From NCBI GenBank assembly GCA_003118195.1, contig BEXV01000167.1, positions 115,527 to 179,526 of the forward strand: 64,000 nucleotides of DNA. Reading direction: 5' to 3'. Origin of the DNA: Hemicentrotus pulcherrimus (lineage: Eukaryota > Echinodermata > Echinoidea > Camarodonta > Strongylocentrotidae). Shown in pieces: positions 62,301 through 64,000 of the stretch. The notes under the pieces are model-generated. The model saw only the letters and a program-made list of their open reading frames with translations, ran no database searches and was not told where the DNA came from. The translations under genes were made by a program, and so were the position numbers. Positions within the stretch are counted from its first letter, which is position 1; the number at the start of each line of letters is the position of its first letter.

Positions 62301-64000
62301 GTAATTTGTATTATTTTCATGAGGATGATACGAGAAACTAATTGTGCACAAGGATTTTTTATCGTCTGAATAAACCGAGATATAAAGAAAATCAAATTTT
62401 TGTTTGATATATGGAAAGCCTAACTATAATGTATGATACTGCAAATAACATTCGTAAAATGAATTAGTGAGTGGATTGCTGTGCTGATAATGTTTTGTTA
62501 ATTCAAATATAATGGCTCCCACTTCAATTTTCGAGTCCAACTTTTTTGTGTAAAATAACCCCCACACAATAAATCTATTCTAAATAGTTTACATTATTGA
62601 CTGAGTGTGTATTGTTTACACAAATATGTTTAAGTAAAGACAAGATAATGAAACACAGAAGTCGTGAGACAGTTTTTAGATTCGAGACGGTAAGCAAAAA
62701 TGAAAACATCTTTACTCTTCTAAATCCATATCCAATTAATTTTTTGATAAACAAAGTCAACGGGTCTTACCATCCAAAGGAAATTACAAAGCTTAATTTT
62801 GTATCCGAAAGTACCAAGAAGATTTAAACACCTATGGTTGGAAAAAATATATACACTGTATATATCTTTTTTTACAATTCAATGAGAAAACTTTCTTAGT
62901 TCAAACCGTTTGGAATTGATAAGAAATTCATAACAATATTTTTCAAACAAGTAAATACATAATTGCAAATCTATAATATCTTTTTTTAAATGGCTTTAAA
63001 CTTCATCATCGCATTTTCCAGGGATTCTTCTTTTAAATTGGAAAAGTCATATATTATAAAACTATCCTGTGAAGTGCCTTAAAAGTTATTTTTTGTTGTT
63101 TCGTTGACTTTTCGGCTTTACTAAAGCCGTCATACTCCAAAAGTTAGACATTTCATGTCTCGCTTGCAATTTATATTATTTGATTTTAAGATATTAGATT
63201 TGACGTTGGCGAGCGAGCAGAGAGAGAAGATGGACGATTACCGAGGGTCACTACGAAATATTATCGTCCCGTCATCTCGCTCACACAAGTAAATTGCATC
63301 AGTGTTTCCACTGGGGTGCCAGTTATCCTAATAATGTCACGTTTCCTCTCTTTTGTATTATACAAATATTTCTTAGATATTTGTGTTATGGCAAGGAATG
63401 CGTAGAACTTCAATATGAACACTGCTAATTGGTGAAGGTATAGCTAGGGCATAAGATAAGTTGATTAACCTGGTAGAAATATTTGTTCTACAACAGTGGG
63501 CACGGTCCCTTAACATTATAACCCCAAAGAGATCTTTGAGTAATATTGCTCTGAAATCGGGTTTCGGCGTCGCTTGTCCTAAGAAGTGAAGCAATAACTG
63601 TGTGTGCATGTATTCATTACGTTATGAGAGCACATTGCACACTTGTTCATAGTGTTGTCATTAGATTACAATTCAATGTTAAACCTTCCTGAAGGCCATT
63701 TAGTATTCTTAAAATGATATATACCTCTGTTTCCCTTCTTTCTCATATCGCGGTGATACTTTTTAATAAAACTATGCAAGTTGGCGGGAAGTTGCATAAT
63801 GTCGTATTCCTCCTGTAAGGAAATTCAACTTCTTCCTTTTGTGTTAGATTTATCAAAAAAGAGAAAGAAAAGAAACTCTGTCAAGGTTAAGACGTAAAGA
63901 GCCTTGGATAATCTCAAAATGCATCATAATCTTATCCCACATCTTTACCGAGGAGTGTAATTCCAATTATACGTTAACGTGGCAGAATACGCCCTTGACC
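59394..64000. other. Non-coding stretch to the right edge, no gene seen
   Basis: All frames are under 95 codons and unrecognised. A C-rich run followed by CA-rich sequence lies at about 61135-61165. A slightly G+C-richer patch at 60275-60545 has Sox- and nuclear-receptor-like words (CTTTGTT, TGACCT). An imperfect inverted pair (GAGCGAG near 63211 and CTCGCTC near 63278) sits at 63205-63285. No transposon ends are visible. Confidence 0.5.

Noticed and set aside
1..64000. Phage, plasmid, CRISPR or bacterial defence system
   Set aside because: There are no long frames, no ribosome-binding-site-preceded gene strings and no spaced direct repeats. Composition and repeats are those of animal nuclear DNA.

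Overview
This window looks like AT-rich, gene-poor nuclear DNA from an animal. I found no gene I can name, no functional tRNA or rRNA, no bacterial-type operon and no CRISPR array. The longest uninterrupted reading frame is only about 190 codons (minus strand, 52191-52751) and matches no family I recognise. The rest is best read as intergenic or intronic sequence carrying old transposon pieces, microsatellites and a few candidate regulatory patches. A marine deuterostome, most likely an echinoderm such as a sea urchin, is my best guess. It rests on a tRNA-derived SINE with an ATC-rich tail, two 5'-truncated non-LTR retrotransposon ends with GCGCTATA-like 3' tails followed by ATT repeats, and MITE-like elements with GGTGTTTTACAAAGA and TTTCATRAAA termini. 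Scattered TAGGCCTA words and dense CA/CT/AT microsatellites also fit. These resemblances come from memory of repeat families and were not searched.

Layout. 1-6700: a SINE at the left edge, then plain AT-rich DNA with CT and GA microsatellites. 6700-9240: a decayed tRNA-like relic and unremarkable sequence. 9240-9600: the most promoter-like patch, CpG-richer, with CCAAT-, NRF1- and TATA-like words. 10735-11062: a decayed TACCAA hexamer array. 18691-18821: a small MITE. 21-23 kb: a G-quadruplex motif and a long near-perfect hairpin (22929-23053) flanked by an 11-base direct repeat. 23-36 kb: no gene; candidate conserved patches, CA/TG and AT microsatellites. 36716-36774: two abutting perfect palindromes. 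40024-40266: an assembly gap bounded by poly-G on both sides. 42.4-43.7 kb: a short ORF ending at a consensus splice donor, and a regulatory-looking motif cluster. 44953-45347 and 51190-51400: two 3' ends of one non-LTR family. 47290-47375: another tRNA-like relic. 52.2-52.7 kb: the longest ORF. 56.3-56.95 kb: two inverted-repeat structures around an AT microsatellite. 58695-59393: a 699-base TIR element. The last 4.6 kb holds nothing I can assign.

There is no set of genes here that works together. The most informative feature is the pair of non-LTR 3' ends. They share a short terminal stem-loop that differs by a compensatory G-C to A-T pair change, which suggests the stem itself is under constraint in the active family. 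The foldback at 22929-23053 and the twin palindromes at 36716-36774 are the other structures I would look at first.
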